Shown piece by piece: positions 7,286-15,245 of a stretch of 15,245 nucleotides of DNA (position 1 is its first letter; the number at the start of each line of letters is the position of its first letter). This stretch comes from Patescibacteria group bacterium (lineage in GTDB: Bacteria > Patescibacteriota > Microgenomatia > UBA8517). The notes below the pieces were generated by a model. The model saw only the letters and a list, made by a program, of their open reading frames with translations. It was not told the origin of the DNA and did not search any database. The stretch spans positions 1 to 15,245 of the forward strand of contig JANWVB010000024.1 in NCBI GenBank assembly GCA_025057695.1. Reading direction: 5' to 3'. The translations under genes were made by a program, and so were the position numbers.

Positions 7286-8017
7286 ATGTCGGTAATTGAT
7301 AACGAATTTTACTATGCCCAAGGCGGAATGGGATACAAAACACTGGAAACAATTGAGGAGGCAGTTCACTATAACAACTGGCTTGCCTCAAAAATTAAGC
7401 CTTATCTTGGAAAAAAAAACATCGAACTTGGAGCGGGAATTGGGACGATAGCGGCCATTCTTTCAAGAGACCATGCGTTAGAGCTTTATGAGATCGCTGT
7501 GCATAATCAAGATATCCTTAAAAGTAGGTTCAAAAACTCAAAAAACGTTTTGCATATTGCCGGTGATGTAACTCACAATACAAACTGGAACCAATATGAC
7601 TGCGTTTATTCATCCAACGTACTTGAGCACATATTAAATGATGAAGAAATTGTACTCCACTGCTGCCGACTTTTAAGAGCAGGTGGCTATTTTGTCGCAA
7701 TTGTACCTGCTATGAAAGCATTATATTCAGATGCAGATAAAATGATTGGCCATTATAGAAGATATAGCAAACGCGATGTAGCCAGAATTGTCTCATTTTT
7801 AGGCTCGAATAGTCTCACTGTGAAAGTCATGAGGCAATCTTTATTTAATCCCGTAGGCGCTTTGGGGTGGTTCATTAAAATGAGGATTCTGCATAAAAAA
7901 AAAATTGACCGCAAGGACGCCATGTTGATGAATTCACTTGTACCTTTTATTAAGTGGATGGACACCATTCCGCTGGGAATTGGGCAATCTATGATTTTCG
8001 TTTTGCAAAGATGTTGA
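7286..8017 (+). CDS. Class I SAM-dependent methyltransferase, glycan-associated type
   Basis: A 243-residue protein of the methyltransferase type often fused or adjacent to GT2 glycosyltransferases. SAM motif I is IELGAGIGT at about residues 46-54. It is followed by YDCVYSSNVLEHILNDEE (the post-II NVLEHI signature), RLLRAGGYFVAIVPAMKALY and the family-specific GHYRRYSKRDVARIVSF. It probably methylates a sugar hydroxyl or caps a polysaccharide; the acceptor cannot be read from sequence. It is the only plus-strand gene, lying between two minus-strand blocks, and its 3' end is 37 bases from the 3' end of the converging GT-C gene. Start ATG 7286 has only a weak upstream AGG. The coding sequence holds A9 and A10 tracts. 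No membrane helix is evident. The product appears full length. Confidence 0.88.
   Translation: MSVIDNEFYYAQGGMGYKTLETIEEAVHYNNWLASKIKPYLGKKNIELGAGIGTIAAILSRDHALELYEIAVHNQDILKSRFKNSKNVLHIAGDVTHNTNWNQYDCVYSSNVLEHILNDEEIVLHCCRLLRAGGYFVAIVPAMKALYSDADKMIGHYRRYSKRDVARIVSFLGSNSLTVKVMRQSLFNPVGALGWFIKMRILHKKKIDRKDAMLMNSLVPFIKWMDTIPLGIGQSMIFVLQRC
7411..7419 (+). repeat. A9 homopolymer inside the methyltransferase gene
   Basis: Nine consecutive adenines encoding part of GKKN, immediately before SAM motif I. A one-base slip here would remove nearly the whole catalytic domain. Confidence 0.8.
7895..7904 (+). repeat. A10 homopolymer inside the methyltransferase gene
   Basis: Ten consecutive adenines encoding KKK and the first base of the next isoleucine codon, in the last fifth of the gene. 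It is among the longest mononucleotide runs I noticed in the window. Confidence 0.85.
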
Positions 8018-8054
8018 AAATAATTCCATACATTTGGTGCTTTTTGGATTTCTG

Positions 8055-10187
8055 TTATCTTTTGGCTTGGTTCGACACCATAAGTGGTTTTATACCAACA
8101 TCATGGGCCCAGAACTTGTGTTCTTGAACAAAACTTACCTCAACGCCACAGCCCTGGGTTAATTCTGATGAATCCAGGGGTATATAAATAGGGACATAGC
8201 TTTGTGCTGGGACATCTCGGAAAAGTGGCATTCTGAGATGCCAATCATGTTTGGCTATGCAGTTTTTATCGAGATAACGCCAGGATATATTTACTGGCGT
8301 ACCTACTGCCGATAGAGCAGAAATGGGTTTTGCATTTTTATTATGAATTTCTAAGTACAGCACTTTCAGATCACCCATCCAAAAAATTTTAGGATTCTTT
8401 AGAAAGAGATTACGAAACTCCTGAATAGTATAAGAAACAATCGATTTTGTAATTGCTGGTGGTGATTTAAACCAAGATGGTTCACAATTGGCAAATCCTA
8501 CCGGCAATACCTTATTTATAAGATCAGCATAATCTACATCGCTTTTTAACTTATTTTTTGCGAATTCATGAAAAGTAACTATCCGCAGGGGCAGCACTGA
8601 GCAATCAACACCATAATACAGATAACTTTGATTGTCAGGATAAAAACCTGAATAGCCATTCATGGTTTTTTTATGCAGCAGCAATGCAGCCCACATGGCA
8701 TCGAGCTGTTCTTCATCATGAAGATCGTCGCGACCAAGAGGATCAGGAGTGGCGAATTGAGCAAAAAATATGACTTCCTTATCCATGTTCTTTTTTTCAA
8801 CACTGCCAAGCTCGGCCATCTTCTCGTAGAGACGTTTATGCCATTCTGTTTTTTGGCTCACACTGATTTGCACCATGGAATTCTCTGCCAATAGCGCGAG
8901 GCATGTTCCAAGTATAATTAGAATTTTTATAAATTTAGTCTGATTTTGTATGATTCTATTGACACAATAGGCGGCAGCATAAGCAATAGGAAATAAGAAA
9001 ACCAACGAAATTCTGGCAACAGCGCGAATAGCGGAGAACAATGGTAGTTTATAAACTAGCTTCCAAGGACTTATGTTACCAATATAGAGCGTGAGCAACA
9101 TTAACATAAGCAAAGAGCTAATAAGCAAGAAAAAATTTTGATCTCGCACATTGGGAGTTGATTTTTTGAAGCTAAATATTGCTATGAGGAACAAGGCCGA
9201 AGCCACCAGACCTGGGAACATGTGGTGTTCATGCCGCATGGGAACCTGCGGGAGCATGTTACTAACAGAATGCCAAAGTGAGGAGTGATCAGCTAGTAAA
9301 TAACTCTGTAATCGCGGCAACATGCTCGATATTTCATTCCATTCGCGCGTGGCGCCGTATAATAATGTCACTTTTGCGTATGGGTAAAATAAAACCGCCA
9401 GAAGAAAAACTAAGCCTAATCCCCATGCAGCTACGGCAACCTTCGTTATGGCAGTTTCATTTTGCCAAAAAGAGATGATTTCCGTGTAAAAAGCAAACAG
9501 ATTTTTTCGGTTTTTAATTGCGTAAATAGTGACGATCGTCGTTAAAAACAACGCTGTGAAAAAACCGATGTAGATACCGCAATAAAACTGCCACAACAAC
9601 CAAAACCCTGATAGTGTGAGGAAAACCATTCTTGGCTTGCCAAAAAATCTTAACAAATACAAAACTGCCATTGGCACACCAAACCGATAATGCAATTGTG
9701 CATGACCGATTTTGTAAGTTGCAGTCAAACCAAACGTGAATATGATTGCGCCCACTGCTGCTCCCGCTCTGTGTAAACCTAACCGGTAAAAACAAAAATA
9801 TGCAGCAAAAAAGTTAAGGGCATATCCGATGAGGTACCATAATTGAAAAGAGGTATAAGTATCGAAGCCCACCACACGCCAGAGCGCATAGAACGGAGTA
9901 GACCCCCACAAGTTTTCCGAGAAACCAAGTACGTATGGATATGGCCATAAAAAACTAAGATGCTTGAAGGAGTTCTGATACCCAAGAAGGACTTGATAAA
10001 AATGCTCTAAAAAATAATTACATAACCTGGCATCACCAATGTTTCCCGGCATCAAAGTAAAACCTCGGTTTAATTCAAAACCGAGTTGGCGGACAGGGAT
10101 GGCCAGAAAAAAAATCAGAAATAGGAAAAATGGTGAACTTGATCCGACCGTCGTCGAGACCCTAGAAAAAAACGCCAATCTGATCAT
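8055..10187 (-). CDS. Large GT-C-like polytopic membrane protein
   Basis: A 710-residue protein. The first helix is near residues 19-35, followed by an extracytoplasmic loop with GNIGDARLCNYFLEHFYQ (about 48-65). Then come FSENLWGSTPFYALWRVVG, FQLWYLIGYALNFFAAY and further hydrophobic helices to about residue 435. The acidic first loop and helix pattern match GT-C fold glycosyltransferases that take sugar from a polyprenyl phosphate carrier in the periplasm. Residues from about 445 to 710 are largely hydrophilic and probably form a periplasmic domain of unknown role. I do not recognise a named family. It follows the small membrane protein gene by 6 bases and is intact, unlike the two membrane-protein genes of the left block. 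Start ATG 10187 lacks a clear Shine-Dalgarno sequence, so coupling to the upstream gene is likely. Membrane topology is secure; enzyme activity is inferred. Confidence 0.8.
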   Translation of the reverse strand: MIRLAFFSRVSTTVGSSSPFFLFLIFFLAIPVRQLGFELNRGFTLMPGNIGDARLCNYFLEHFYQVLLGYQNSFKHLSFLWPYPYVLGFSENLWGSTPFYALWRVVGFDTYTSFQLWYLIGYALNFFAAYFCFYRLGLHRAGAAVGAIIFTFGLTATYKIGHAQLHYRFGVPMAVLYLLRFFGKPRMVFLTLSGFWLLWQFYCGIYIGFFTALFLTTIVTIYAIKNRKNLFAFYTEIISFWQNETAITKVAVAAWGLGLVFLLAVLFYPYAKVTLLYGATREWNEISSMLPRLQSYLLADHSSLWHSVSNMLPQVPMRHEHHMFPGLVASALFLIAIFSFKKSTPNVRDQNFFLLISSLLMLMLLTLYIGNISPWKLVYKLPLFSAIRAVARISLVFLFPIAYAAAYCVNRIIQNQTKFIKILIILGTCLALLAENSMVQISVSQKTEWHKRLYEKMAELGSVEKKNMDKEVIFFAQFATPDPLGRDDLHDEEQLDAMWAALLLHKKTMNGYSGFYPDNQSYLYYGVDCSVLPLRIVTFHEFAKNKLKSDVDYADLINKVLPVGFANCEPSWFKSPPAITKSIVSYTIQEFRNLFLKNPKIFWMGDLKVLYLEIHNKNAKPISALSAVGTPVNISWRYLDKNCIAKHDWHLRMPLFRDVPAQSYVPIYIPLDSSELTQGCGVEVSFVQEHKFWAHDVGIKPLMVSNQAKR

Positions 10188-10193
10188 TTGTAA

Positions 10194-10817
10194 CTATTTG
10201 CTCGAAGATTTACACAAATAATCGGTGATGGGTACGCTCTCGCGAAAAGGTTCAGTCAAAGCGTCTGAATATGAATTCATGATCAATCTCTGTTTAGGTA
10301 AAAAATGCTTTCGAAAAAAGAGACTAAACTTGGCTATTGCCCTTCCTTTATGCGTGAGAATAACACAACCATTTTCAATTTCAATGGTGCCAGATTCCTT
10401 TTGTTCGGTGAGACGCATTTCTACTACCTTATGTTCCTTAATATACTCTTCAGTAATTACTCTCTGGAAACTGCTCAGCATAATGCCCCCCCCTCGTTGC
10501 CATAATTTTTCTAATATGTAAAACGAAAGCGAGCGATCAATAACCGTAGGCACAGAAATAGCCCAAAGTGTGCCAGCAAGTAACCATATAAAGCTGAGCT
10601 GAACTTTTTCAAATATGTTAAATGTTTGTAAACTCCGTAAAAAAAATAACAGTGGTGTTGATATGGCAAGAGCAATAAAACAGTCAATGATAGCGTCATA
10701 GAGCACAACATTCACTTTAAAATAATTTATATGTACCCAATAAATCAGGAATAAGATTGCAAAATAACTCAATGTCATTATCAGGGCAGAAAAAAACTTT
10801 TTCGAATAAGTTAGCAT
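10194..10817 (-). CDS. Small three-helix membrane protein of unknown function
   Basis: A 207-residue protein I cannot assign to a characterised family. Hydrophobic helices lie at about 9-29, 38-60 and 73-93, followed by DRSLSFYILEKLWQRGGGI (94-112) and a soluble C-terminal half with MRLTEQKESGTIEIENGCVI and FFRKHFLPKQRLIMNSYSD. These look like conserved blocks rather than random sequence. It starts one base after the GT2 stop, with AAGGG five bases before its ATG, and ends six bases before the GT-C gene, so the three are tightly linked. By position it could serve as a GtrA-like flippase or a partner of the GT2/GT-C pair. However, GtrA proteins are usually about 120 residues with four helices, so this is not a simple GtrA. 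Coding status is secure; function is unknown. Confidence 0.8.
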   Translation of the reverse strand: MLTYSKKFFSALIMTLSYFAILFLIYWVHINYFKVNVVLYDAIIDCFIALAISTPLLFFLRSLQTFNIFEKVQLSFIWLLAGTLWAISVPTVIDRSLSFYILEKLWQRGGGIMLSSFQRVITEEYIKEHKVVEMRLTEQKESGTIEIENGCVILTHKGRAIAKFSLFFRKHFLPKQRLIMNSYSDALTEPFRESVPITDYLCKSSSK

Positions 10818-10818
10818 A

Positions 10819-11787
10819 TTATCCCTTTTTAGGTTTATTTGTTTTTTTTATAATAAAAACTTTTTGCACAAAGCTTTTATAACTTTCAATCGGCATGAGC
10901 CCATAGGAGCGTGTGTGACCTGCCAAAAGCAACGACACAAAGGCGAGAGTGCCTGTTTGAATAAAAATTAAAAGTAGTAAACCGAAAGCTACGGAAAACC
11001 ATCCCGGCGTTGAGTATCCTGATATCTTCAAAAAAATTGCCATGAGCATACTGATCAAAGCAGCGGCGCCCATGAGAGAACAGGCAATCCCGATCCGTAC
11101 CATCACATTCTCAGAAAAAACCATAAGTGCCCTAAAGCCATGTAAGACCAGGCTGATAAAATTCATTTTTGATTTTCCTGCATAACGTTCTCGTCGATCA
11201 ATCGGGATTGATTGCACACGGAGTTTTGACGCTAAAATAGCAGCTGCCACATGATAACATAATTCAGGCATGGTTGTCAGCCGTTGTACAGCATGCAATT
11301 TAAGCGCCATAAAATTGCCAAAATTTATTGTTTGTCCAGTTGTAAACTTGAAAAGCATTTTGTAGACTTTATAAAAAAAACGAAATTTTAAACTTTCGAC
11401 CCTTTTTTTGCGCTTAGCTACGACTACATCTGTAGAATCGAGCTTTAGAGCCTCAAGCAAAAGAGGGATTGCGCCAGGATCATCCTCACCATCGGAATCC
11501 ATTATAACGACGGCATCTGCCGATCGAACGTTTTCAACCACATAACTCAACCCAATGGCAATTGCGTGTTGGTGCCCCACATTCCTACGCAGGCGTAAGA
11601 TCACACCGCCTAAACCTAAATTTTCAAATAATTTTGATTCCAACGGATGATTTATAGATCCATCATCAACAGCGATGACAAAAATCTTGTCAGGTACAAG
11701 CTGGGATAGCTCGTCCAAAAGCCGCCGAAATGCTGGCACGTCTTCATATACGGGTATGACGATAGCTATTTTTCTCTGTGTCATCAT
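10819..11787 (-). CDS. GT2 family glycosyltransferase, DPM1/GtrB-like, with two C-terminal membrane helices
   Basis: The protein has a GT-A catalytic domain: IAIVIPVYEDVPAF at the N-terminus, VDDGS for nucleotide binding, VVIMDSDGEDDP as the metal-binding D-x-D region, and RRERYAGKSKMN as the acceptor loop. Two membrane helices follow. This matches enzymes that make polyprenyl-phosphate sugar donors at the cytoplasmic face (GtrB and dolichol-phosphate mannose synthase type). A GTG at 11820 would add 11 residues. ATG 11787 was preferred because family members usually begin only a few residues before the IPVY motif, but neither start has a good ribosome binding site. The gene follows the giant glycosyltransferase and is one base from the small membrane protein gene. 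The product would supply the lipid-linked sugar used by the nearby GT-C protein and, formerly, perhaps by the two broken ones. Confidence 0.9.
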   Translation of the reverse strand: MMTQRKIAIVIPVYEDVPAFRRLLDELSQLVPDKIFVIAVDDGSINHPLESKLFENLGLGGVILRLRRNVGHQHAIAIGLSYVVENVRSADAVVIMDSDGEDDPGAIPLLLEALKLDSTDVVVAKRKKRVESLKFRFFYKVYKMLFKFTTGQTINFGNFMALKLHAVQRLTTMPELCYHVAAAILASKLRVQSIPIDRRERYAGKSKMNFISLVLHGFRALMVFSENVMVRIGIACSLMGAAALISMLMAIFLKISGYSTPGWFSVAFGLLLLIFIQTGTLAFVSLLLAGHTRSYGLMPIESYKSFVQKVFIIKKTNKPKKG

Positions 11788-11866
11788 CGTATTTTCTAAT
11801 GTTTTTGTTGAATCCGCCACAAGCTGGCAAAACAGTCAAATTTTTAAGTGATTAGAACCTGTCACC

Positions 11867-14800
11867 TTAACATCCACTGTCTAAAAACTTCTGCTCTGTC
11901 AAGATGGCTTTTAGTTGAGCCACACTTTCTTTCCAGCTCAACCATTTGATGCCTATGCATTTTGGATGTTTATTTTGGCGATAAAGGTTTAGCCACTCTT
12001 CGATATTTAACGCGAGAGCAGTAATGTCAGTCGTCGCGAAGTAATAGGCATGGTTACCGGCTATTTCACGGAATACTGGTATATCTCTGGCAATAATTGG
12101 TATGCCATGCCTCGCAGCCTCGATTAGGGGCAGGCCAAAACCTTCTCCATACGACGCAGCTATCAGGCAATTTGAGGATGCATAAATTTTTTCTAAAAAT
12201 TCGTCACTGACGCTATGCAGCCAAAAAAGTCTTTTTTTGTACTCTATATGGCGAAGGAGTTTTTTAATCAAGTTTTCGACCATCCAGCCTTGCTTGCCAA
12301 CGATTACTAAATTGACGTCATGCCCCTTTCTCCAAAGCTGCTCAAACGCACCTAATACTTGCTCATGGCCCTTACTAGGTTCAATGGTACCCACCATTAA
12401 AAAAGTCACTTTTTTTGACAAATTTTCACATAAAAACAGTTCATCTTTCGTAATTTCTTTAGCAAAATTGGTATTTTTAATATCTGCTCCTAAATTGACC
12501 CATGTTACTGGCAATTTTTTTAATTTGTCAGGATTTTTTTCTCTGAGCCAGCACATAAAATCTCTAGCTGTGGATTCTGAATTCGCAATTACTTGATCAC
12601 TTTCCATTACTACCTGTAACCAAGCTTCAAAAAGCGTACGCATACCCTTTGGGAAAAACATTGGCATTGAAACCGGAAGTATATCGTGTAAAAAGAATAT
12701 GACTCGAACACCCATTAGTTGTAAGTATTGATAAAATTTTTTTTGGGCAATTTGGGTTTGAAGCTCTAAATCTGGAAGAAAAAATATATCACCAGGGGAT
12801 ATATCAATAGGATTTCTGTCATGCATGGGAGGACCATATAAGTTCAATAGTTGTAAAGAAAAACTTTTTGCGTACCGATAGCCATCACCTTTCGGGGTGG
12901 CATATACTAATTCTACTCGATAGCCATCAGGTGGGTCTCGCAAAAGTTCTATTATTACGTTGCGTACAACACGTTGGATCCCTGTATTATGATCTTGATC
13001 AACTAGGATTCTTGAGGTGTCGATAAATATACATTTCGTGCTGCGTGTAGGAAAATTGCGGGCTAGCAGCTGAGATAGCCTTAACAAGTCTTTTGGATTG
13101 GCTCCTGCGTTTTGCAAAATACTTTCTAAAAATTTTTTTTGTAGGTTATGAATAAAATTATTACCATTTTTTTTATTAATTAGTTCTACTATCACGCGAT
13201 ATACTAATTTAGGACTTATTTCAAGAAGGCATTCTAAGCTATTGATACAAGCCCGCTTTTCAGCGATATGGCAAGGAGAACATGGCACCGGCACGTTCAA
13301 AATTAAGTTGTTACCAAAAACAGGCTGCCACTCGTTTACAGTCTCATGGCCACCATATATACCGACAACTGTTATACCCAGCCAGGCGGCTAGATGAGCG
13401 CCTGAGGAGTTGTTTGCTATGCAGATTTCATACTGGGCTAATGTCTTTGTTAGCACATCATAACTCAGATTATGGTATATTTCTAATTTTGATAGAGATA
13501 AACTCCTGAACGGTTGCACGTCCTCATCACCGAATATAAAAACGGCCATCCGATTAACTTTTGGATTATCTTCCAGCATCGCCAGCAGTGCTAGAAAATA
13601 ATGTATCGGCCATTCTTTGATTGGGCTTCCCGCATAAGGAAAAATGGCTATGCTGCCATCTATCTTATGACCGGTGTTCTGGCCTTTAAAAAATGACGAG
13701 GTAAAATCATTGTGTTCTGTTGGTAAAGAATCGATAAGTTTTAGAATTTGCATTGCTATTGGCTGGTGGTTTAAAGCAATTGTTTGGTATTTAACATCTA
13801 ACTCAGCAGGGAGACAAATATCCAATTGTCTGTCAATTTCCACGATGCCTGTTGCATATCCCACTCTCAATTTTGCAGGAATTTCGCATAAAATAAATCG
13901 TGTCTCTCGCTGTCTTCTTAAATCAATGGCAATATCGTAATGTTCCAAATTAGTTTTTAACAATTTAAGTTCATGATCAATATTTTTCGGCGGCTCCGCA
14001 GACTTTGCAGAAAAAAAATCTAGAGCGTAAATTTTACGGAAAATACCTAAACTTTGAGCCGCCTGTACATTCCAACTTCCAATCAAGGCATCAATTTCCG
14101 CGTAGGGATAACGCGCTCGCAACTTAGAAATTGCCGGTAGTGCCAAAATCCAATCGCCACGGTGATCAAGCTTGATTACCAGTATTTTCAATACGCGTTT
14201 TTTGAAAATTCCGGTTCGCGAGATCTTAACATTATGCCGTAAGTCATTAGGTATAGCTGGCTGGGAAATTTTTTCCAAAGCTTTGATAGTCTTCAAAGCA
14301 ACTTGATCCCAAGAAAACTTTTGCGCTTGTTCAACGCCGTGATGTTGGAGTTTCTTTCGGTAATGCTCGTCCGTCAGTGCTTTAGTAATAACATCAGCCA
14401 TCTCTCTTACGTTGTGGGGATCAAACATGGCCTCAGGCAATGCCCTTACTTCAGGCAAAGCTCCGGTATTGGAGCAGATGGCAGGCGCGCCACAGGCCAT
14501 CGCTTCAAGCACTGGTAAACCAAAGCCTTCCGTGAATGACGGTAAAACAAAGACTTTGCAAGTTTTATAGAGCGTTACTAGCTCAGCATCACTGACATAG
14601 CCCAGAAATGCAATTTCGTCATTACGCAGTTTTGCTTTCCTGGCCGCTTGTTTTAACTGTTTAATGTTGGCGTCGGGAATTTCGCCCGCAATTACCAAAA
14701 CATGGTGATTGCGAATTGTCTCTGGTAAAAGAGCATAAGCTTCGAGCAGACCTAATAGGTTCTTCCGTTCATCTGCACCACCAACGTATAAGAGAAAGTC

Positions 14801-15245
14801 ACGCTCTGTTGCGAATTTTGCTAAAACGTCTTTTTTAGCGTCATATTTGGTGCCATCTATAAATCGATTATTTAATCCTGCGCCAATATTGATTACATCA
14901 TCTTGCCCAAAACCAAGATGTGCCAAGGCTTCGGTGCGAGCAAAATCCGATATCGCCAATAATATCTTTGCACGTTTTAAGTGTTTTAGTTTTTCGAAAT
15001 AATAGTTTTTATAAAGTGGCGATAATTGCTCTTCTTTTAAATGGTGTAGTGGAAAAAGATCGTAAAACACAACAGCAACAGGAGTTATAGAATCAAATTT
15101 CCCAATGCTAGTAACCGCATTATCATTGTAACCTTCGAACAGACTGGTAATTAGTACAGCATCAGGTTCCAAGCTCAATAAAAATGCCTCACGGATTATT
15201 TCGCTTATTTCACGCTTTGCTTTATTATTGGGATCAGCTGCCCAG
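11867..15245 (-). CDS. Giant fused glycosyltransferase GT4-GT9-GT4, N-terminus beyond the window
   Basis: The frame is open from the right edge to a TAA at 11867, giving at least 1125 residues. An internal TTG at 15178 is not the true start because the in-frame sequence upstream still reads as coding. Residues counted from that TTG: module 1 (about 1-305) is GT4, with FYDLFPLHHL, FLLYVGGADERKNLLGLLEA and E217-x7-E225 in EGFGLPVLE; its first part is missing. Module 2 (about 328-665) is GT9, with ILVIKLDHRGDWILALPAI, FPYAGSPIKEWP and NNSSGAHLAAWLG (Asp of the usual motif replaced by Asn), then CSPC and further cysteines. Module 3 (about 713-1095) is a second GT4, with FIDTSRILVDQDHNTGIQRV, FLMVGTIEPSKGHEQVL and E1012-x7-E1020. 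No membrane helices are evident, so it is probably cytoplasmic and may add several sugars in sequence. Donors are unknown. Confidence 0.9.
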   Translation of the reverse strand, partial: WAADPNNKAKREISEIIREAFLLSLEPDAVLITSLFEGYNDNAVTSIGKFDSITPVAVVFYDLFPLHHLKEEQLSPLYKNYYFEKLKHLKRAKILLAISDFARTEALAHLGFGQDDVINIGAGLNNRFIDGTKYDAKKDVLAKFATERDFLLYVGGADERKNLLGLLEAYALLPETIRNHHVLVIAGEIPDANIKQLKQAARKAKLRNDEIAFLGYVSDAELVTLYKTCKVFVLPSFTEGFGLPVLEAMACGAPAICSNTGALPEVRALPEAMFDPHNVREMADVITKALTDEHYRKKLQHHGVEQAQKFSWDQVALKTIKALEKISQPAIPNDLRHNVKISRTGIFKKRVLKILVIKLDHRGDWILALPAISKLRARYPYAEIDALIGSWNVQAAQSLGIFRKIYALDFFSAKSAEPPKNIDHELKLLKTNLEHYDIAIDLRRQRETRFILCEIPAKLRVGYATGIVEIDRQLDICLPAELDVKYQTIALNHQPIAMQILKLIDSLPTEHNDFTSSFFKGQNTGHKIDGSIAIFPYAGSPIKEWPIHYFLALLAMLEDNPKVNRMAVFIFGDEDVQPFRSLSLSKLEIYHNLSYDVLTKTLAQYEICIANNSSGAHLAAWLGITVVGIYGGHETVNEWQPVFGNNLILNVPVPCSPCHIAEKRACINSLECLLEISPKLVYRVIVELINKKNGNNFIHNLQKKFLESILQNAGANPKDLLRLSQLLARNFPTRSTKCIFIDTSRILVDQDHNTGIQRVVRNVIIELLRDPPDGYRVELVYATPKGDGYRYAKSFSLQLLNLYGPPMHDRNPIDISPGDIFFLPDLELQTQIAQKKFYQYLQLMGVRVIFFLHDILPVSMPMFFPKGMRTLFEAWLQVVMESDQVIANSESTARDFMCWLREKNPDKLKKLPVTWVNLGADIKNTNFAKEITKDELFLCENLSKKVTFLMVGTIEPSKGHEQVLGAFEQLWRKGHDVNLVIVGKQGWMVENLIKKLLRHIEYKKRLFWLHSVSDEFLEKIYASSNCLIAASYGEGFGLPLIEAARHGIPIIARDIPVFREIAGNHAYYFATTDITALALNIEEWLNLYRQNKHPKCIGIKWLSWKESVAQLKAILTEQKFLDSGC

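Noticed and set aside
8018..8054. Bidirectional terminator between the converging methyltransferase and GT-C genes
   Set aside because: The 37-base gap has a T run but no convincing stem; only a three-base-pair inverted repeat (CCA/TGG) could be drawn.
9514..9985. Short minus-strand frames rich in hydrophobic or aromatic residues
   Set aside because: They lie in other frames of the intact 710-residue GT-C-like gene and have no motifs of their own.
1..15245. Insertion sequences, CRISPR arrays, tRNA or rRNA genes and an ops/JUMPStart element
   Set aside because: No terminal inverted repeats, transposase motifs, regular repeat-spacer pattern, tRNA-like TTCRA loops with matching stems, or ops core were recognised by eye.

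Overview
The window is an AT-rich stretch of a cell-surface polysaccharide (O-antigen or capsule-like) biosynthesis locus from a Gram-negative bacterium. Paired gmd and rmd genes, GT9 (heptosyltransferase-type), GT4 and GT2 glycosyltransferases and large multi-pass GT-C-like membrane proteins support this. A proteobacterium, perhaps a gammaproteobacterium, is plausible, but nothing here fixes the taxon. No rRNA, tRNA, CRISPR array, transposase or phage gene was seen.

Layout: all genes but one lie on the minus strand, transcribed right to left. Right block (15245 to 8055): a giant fused glycosyltransferase (GT4-GT9-GT4, 5' end outside the window), a DPM1/GtrB-like GT2, a small three-helix membrane protein of unknown function, and a 710-residue GT-C-like membrane protein. 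A class I SAM methyltransferase gene (7286-8017) then lies on the plus strand, converging on the GT-C gene and diverging from the left block. Left block (7165 to 1): two overlapping membrane-protein genes, both broken by frameshifts (5500-7165, DUF6311-like, two lesions; 4129-5521, GT-C-like, three lesions), then an intact GT4 gene, gmd, rmd, and a GT9 gene that starts with TTG and runs off the left edge.

How the genes work together: Gmd and Rmd would convert GDP-D-mannose to GDP-D-rhamnose, and the soluble GT4/GT9 enzymes would assemble a glycan on the cytoplasmic face. The GT2, small membrane protein and GT-C protein have the order and size classes of a Gtr-like module: polyprenyl-phosphate sugar synthase, possible flippase or partner, and periplasmic transferase. 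The methyltransferase would decorate or cap the glycan. These assignments rest on motifs read by eye and gene order; substrates and linkages cannot be read from the sequence.

Most notable: (1) five separable frameshift lesions confined to two adjacent membrane genes, one a perfect 7-bp tandem duplication, while the neighbouring genes are intact; (2) a three-module GT4-GT9-GT4 protein of at least 1125 residues; (3) the Gtr-like module with an unfamiliar small membrane protein; (4) A9 and A10 tracts inside the methyltransferase gene.
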